This document shows positions 5,073 to 7,368 of a DNA stretch of 7,368 nucleotides, one piece after another; within the stretch, counting starts at the first letter, position 1; every line of letters begins with the position of its first letter. Position numbers and translations under genes: made by a program. The notes under the pieces were generated by a model that worked only from the letters and a program-made list of their open reading frames with translations, did not search any database and had not been told where the DNA came from. This DNA is from Massilioclostridium sp965141735 (GTDB lineage Bacteria; Bacillota; Clostridia; Oscillospirales; Ruminococcaceae), in contig CBCSOX010000140.1 in NCBI GenBank assembly GCA_965141735.1, forward strand, positions 1-7,368, in the 5' to 3' direction.

Positions 5073-5552
5073 GTGAGTGCAGCGGAAGTTTTTGAGGAAA
5101 GAATGAAAGATGTCCGAACAATTCCCAATGCTGCGGTTGTATCGCCAAGAGCCACAAGTGGATATATCTCCACACTTTCTTTGAGTCAAAATTCGAGTCA
5201 CGTCGGCGCGACCAGATCCTATTCTTACGATTATTTCTATGCTGAGATCAACGGAATTTATAGTGTAGGAGCTGGTTTTACGGCCAGTTCTCCCGCTAGA
5301 ATGAATGTTAGCGTCGGCACGAATTCAATCCTTGGCTTCAATACAATTTCTACTACAAATGTTTACTATTACACAAACAATCAAAATTTGACTGCCTATT
5401 TAAACTATGTCGGAAAAGGCAACCGCGCGTTTCGGTTCCAGACCTATGGGTCGGCGATCAAATCAGATCGAGTCAATTTAATCAGCCACAATGAATGCAG
5501 TGATTCTGTTGTGGGGCGGATCCGCCCCACAACAGATATTTTTGATTTGTAA
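5073..5552 (+). CDS. Small beta-rich, formerly secreted protein; start region damaged
   Basis: The open frame gives up to 159 residues from GTG 5073, but that codon lies inside what looks like the end of a signal peptide (AATIGLTVSAAE) and has no ribosome site. A possible surviving start is ATG 5103 (149 residues), which has GAGGA at 5094-5098; its product would stay in the cytoplasm. After a charged segment (FEERMKDVRT), residues 28-128 are rich in S, T, Y, N and G with alternating patterns (e.g. RSYSYDYFYAEINGIYSVGA, TNVYYYTNNQNLTAYLNYVG), suggesting an all-beta extracellular domain. There is one cysteine (C142). I do not recognise the family, and it lacks the tryptophan/glycine pattern of lactococcin 972. 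The last residues (about 145-159) are encoded by a terminator hairpin. Its place before an ABC transporter suggests an exported peptide or protein. It is probably a recent pseudogene. Confidence 0.55.
   Translation: MSAAEVFEERMKDVRTIPNAAVVSPRATSGYISTLSLSQNSSHVGATRSYSYDYFYAEINGIYSVGAGFTASSPARMNVSVGTNSILGFNTISTTNVYYYTNNQNLTAYLNYVGKGNRAFRFQTYGSAIKSDRVNLISHNECSDSVVGRIRPTTDIFDL
5505..5545 (+). terminator. Strong hairpin terminator/attenuator before the ABC genes
   Basis: TCTGTTGTGGGGCGGA (5505-5520) is followed directly by its exact complement TCCGCCCCACAACAGA (5521-5536), a perfect 32-base palindrome, then TATTTTTGATTT. It overlaps the end of the small protein's frame, whose stop is at 5550-5552. 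Only about 40 bases separate the T-run from the ABC ATPase, with no visible promoter, so the transporter is probably expressed by partial read-through. Confidence 0.88.
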
Positions 5553-5589
5553 CGCTTACTCCTATTCTAAATGACAAAGGGGGCGCCAT

Positions 5590-6297
5590 ATGGATTATGC
5601 CGTCGTTTTAGATCATGTGACAAAACAGTATAAAAAGGATATTGTTGCGGTTGCAGATGTAAACTATTCTTTTTCTTCGGGAACATTTTATGCCATTCAA
5701 GGAGCTTCCGGTTCCGGCAAAACAACACTCTTACAGATGATCGGCACCTTGGATTCCCCGACGAAAGGAACCGTTTGGGTTCAGGGGCAGGATACCACTT
5801 CCTGCGGTGAGGGACGGCGCACTCGTCTGCGCTGCGGTGAAATTGGGTTTGTATTTCAGAACTATATGCTGCACGCAAAATTAAAGGCTTATGAAAATGT
5901 CATGCTCCCGATGCTTGCGGCAAGCAGAAAAAGTAAGGAGTGCCGACAGCGCGCCCGCACACTCCTAGCTGATCTGGGATTGGGCAACCGGCTGGACCAT
6001 TACCCGCATCAATTATCCGGAGGAGAACAGCAGCGGGTGGCGGTAGCCCGTGCCATGGCGAACCGGCCTTCGGTTTTAATTGCCGATGAGCCGACAGGAA
6101 GTCTGGATCAAGAAAATGAACTCACTCTGCTCAAAATGTTTCGAAGGCTGACAGAGGCCGGCGTCTGTGTGATTACCGTGACGCACAATCAATCGGTTTC
6201 CAATTACGCGGATGTACTTCTCAGGATGTCGGATGGGAAGCTGGCGCCTCATTCCGATGTCGCCTTGAAACACGCAGATGGGAGGGGTTCAGAATGA
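5590..6297 (+). CDS. ABC transporter ATP-binding protein (MacB/LolD-type)
   Basis: This 235-residue cytoplasmic ATPase would power the FtsX-type permease encoded next. All nucleotide-binding motifs are present: Walker A GASGSGKTT (38-46), Q-loop glutamine 90 in FVFQNYM, signature LSGGEQQRVAVARAM (142-156), Walker B VLIADEP with catalytic E167, D-loop GSLD (170-173) and switch H199 in VTHN. Wording and length match the MacB/LolD/BceA-like group, whose members export peptides, lipoproteins or antibiotics or act in sensing and resistance. The ribosome site AAAGGGGG (5576-5583) lies 6 bases before the ATG. The stop overlaps the permease start in an ATGA. The N-terminus is slightly more divergent than the core. 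The gene appears intact. Confidence 0.94.
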   Translation: MDYAVVLDHVTKQYKKDIVAVADVNYSFSSGTFYAIQGASGSGKTTLLQMIGTLDSPTKGTVWVQGQDTTSCGEGRRTRLRCGEIGFVFQNYMLHAKLKAYENVMLPMLAASRKSKECRQRARTLLADLGLGNRLDHYPHQLSGGEQQRVAVARAMANRPSVLIADEPTGSLDQENELTLLKMFRRLTEAGVCVITVTHNQSVSNYADVLLRMSDGKLAPHSDVALKHADGRGSE

Positions 6298-7368
6298 GTC
6301 GTTCCTGGATTTTACTTAAAAACATTGGGTTTCGCCCGGTCAGCACCTTGGTTCACATCCTATTGCTGACTATTTTCTTTACGGGTATTTTATCGAGCAG
6401 TGCGGTGTGCAACGCGGCGCTGGATACGCAGGATACGATTTTAAACAAGACGTTGGAAGCGAGAACACTCTCTGTCTTTCCATCCACCCAAGGGGTTTTG
6501 ATCACAGAAAACGATCGGAATGCGATTGAAGAGATGCAGCACATTTTAGCTGTCGTACCATCAAGTGCGCGCATTTACGGAGGCAACGTACAAATCGGCG
6601 GGAACTCTGAGCAAACCTATCCGTCGGTTTTTGTAGGAACCAACGCGGCTGTATTATCAAAGTTTGAGGAACTTTCTGATCAAAGTCTTCAGGACAACCA
6701 GGTGCTGGTACCAAAAATTCTGATCGATGAAAACGGACAGCAAATCGATGGAACCAGCCTGATTGGAAAAACCATTTCAGCTGCTGTGAACCGATACGAT
6801 TTTTCTGAAACAGAAGAACCCGCTGTAACAGAATCCTTTCAACGAGAGTTGACTGTAATTGGGTGCTATCAAGGGAAGCTGTTAAACGGGTTTGAAAACC
6901 AAATTCTCGCTTCTTTTGACTCGGTTTTATCGATGAACGCAATGCAGATGAACGCGAGCAGTGGAGAGTACAACGATCTTTCTGACTGCGTGGTGGTTGT
7001 CGACGATTTTGCAAATAGAACAAGTGTCATACTCTCTTTAGAGCAAAGAGGATATCTTTCCAGTGTGTTTTTTGATTTTCAAAAAGATATTGTGGACATC
7101 ATGATCCTCGGGGGCAGTACACTCACCATACTCTCGTTTGTTATGGCGACCCTGCTTACTTTTCTCCTTCAACTTCGGTGTATTTCCAAAAGGATGATGG
7201 AGATTGGTTTGATGAAATCGATGGGGTTTCAGACAAAACATATTTTTATCGCTCTGCTGATTCAGGCGGAGCTGATCAGCATCCTCTCCTTCGTCTTCTC
7301 TTTTGTTGTATCTGAATTCGTCTCGTTGCAATTTGGCCCAGCTATTTTTACCGATTACGCTAAAATGA
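6294..7368 (+). CDS. FtsX/MacB-type ABC transporter permease (partial at right edge)
   Basis: An open frame of 358 codons runs from ATG 6294 to the window edge with no stop, so the C-terminus is missing. GGAGGGG (6281-6287) lies 6 bases upstream, and the ATGA overlap couples it to the ATPase. The layout is that of MacB-like permeases: a first membrane helix (about residues 18-38), a large external domain (about 40-264), a second helix (266-292), the FtsX cytoplasmic segment RMMEIGLMKSMGFQTKHIF (300-318), which contacts the ATPase, and a third helix (about 318-342). A fourth helix would be expected just beyond the window, unless this is a longer two-domain permease. It probably works with the ATPase to export, extract or confer immunity to an extracellular peptide or protein; the substrate is inferred only from its neighbour. 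Confidence 0.88.
   Translation, partial: MSRSWILLKNIGFRPVSTLVHILLLTIFFTGILSSSAVCNAALDTQDTILNKTLEARTLSVFPSTQGVLITENDRNAIEEMQHILAVVPSSARIYGGNVQIGGNSEQTYPSVFVGTNAAVLSKFEELSDQSLQDNQVLVPKILIDENGQQIDGTSLIGKTISAAVNRYDFSETEEPAVTESFQRELTVIGCYQGKLLNGFENQILASFDSVLSMNAMQMNASSGEYNDLSDCVVVVDDFANRTSVILSLEQRGYLSSVFFDFQKDIVDIMILGGSTLTILSFVMATLLTFLLQLRCISKRMMEIGLMKSMGFQTKHIFIALLIQAELISILSFVFSFVVSEFVSLQFGPAIFTDYAKM

Noticed and set aside
4991..5093. A separate 34-residue peptide gene (MLKKKFYVL...) as a leader or bacteriocin precursor
   Set aside because: It has no ribosome site, and its sequence is better explained as the frameshifted signal peptide of the following gene.
5073..5552. Lactococcin-972 family bacteriocin
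   Set aside because: The neighbourhood is similar, but the protein has no tryptophan and lacks the glycine/tryptophan pattern of that family, so only the locus layout is comparable.

Overview
The window reads as chromosomal DNA of an anaerobic Firmicute, most likely a clostridial gut-type bacterium (Oscillospirales/Ruminococcaceae-like; inference). The signs are a class III fructose-1,6-bisphosphatase, sigma-A promoters close to TTGACA-17-TATAAT, strong GGAGG ribosome sites, a MarR plus MepA-type MATE pair and a 'cytidylate kinase-like' protein. The left part (1 to about 4550) is fairly GC-rich (about 60% in a sampled block of the MATE gene). A very AT-rich stretch (about 15-20% G+C, roughly 4800-5040) separates it from a right-hand part of intermediate composition (about 43-47% in sampled blocks), which looks like a separately acquired module.

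Layout. (1) 1-958, minus: 5' half of fbp, running off the left edge. (2) 959-1062: divergent promoters for fbp and a stand-alone Smr-domain gene (1063-1311, plus). (3) 1312-1572: no credible protein gene, but nested helices closed by an intrinsic terminator, a candidate structured RNA. (4) 1573-4121: a three-gene operon from a consensus promoter overlapped by a perfect palindromic operator: MarR regulator, MATE exporter (ATGA overlap) and cytidylate kinase-like protein (3 bases after the MATE stop). (5) 4143-4543: a monocistronic small protein that looks like a ribbon-helix-helix DNA binder, with its own promoter and a strong terminator. (6) 4551-4785: a second candidate structured RNA, probably on the minus strand. 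(7) 4797-4990: AT-rich promoter region. (8) 4991-7368: a small beta-rich protein whose signal peptide is broken by stops and a frameshift, a strong hairpin terminator inside the end of its reading frame, then an ABC ATPase and an FtsX/MacB-type permease (ATGA overlap) that runs off the right edge.

How the genes work together. The MarR protein probably binds the palindrome on its own promoter and represses itself and the MATE pump, as MepR does for MepA in Staphylococcus aureus. The right-hand module has the order of a bacteriocin-like locus (secreted product, hairpin, ABC ATPase, permease), broadly like lactococcin-972-type loci, although the product shows no lactococcin-972 motif that I can recognise. 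In this sequence the product gene seems to have lost its export signal while the transporter genes look intact as far as they are visible.
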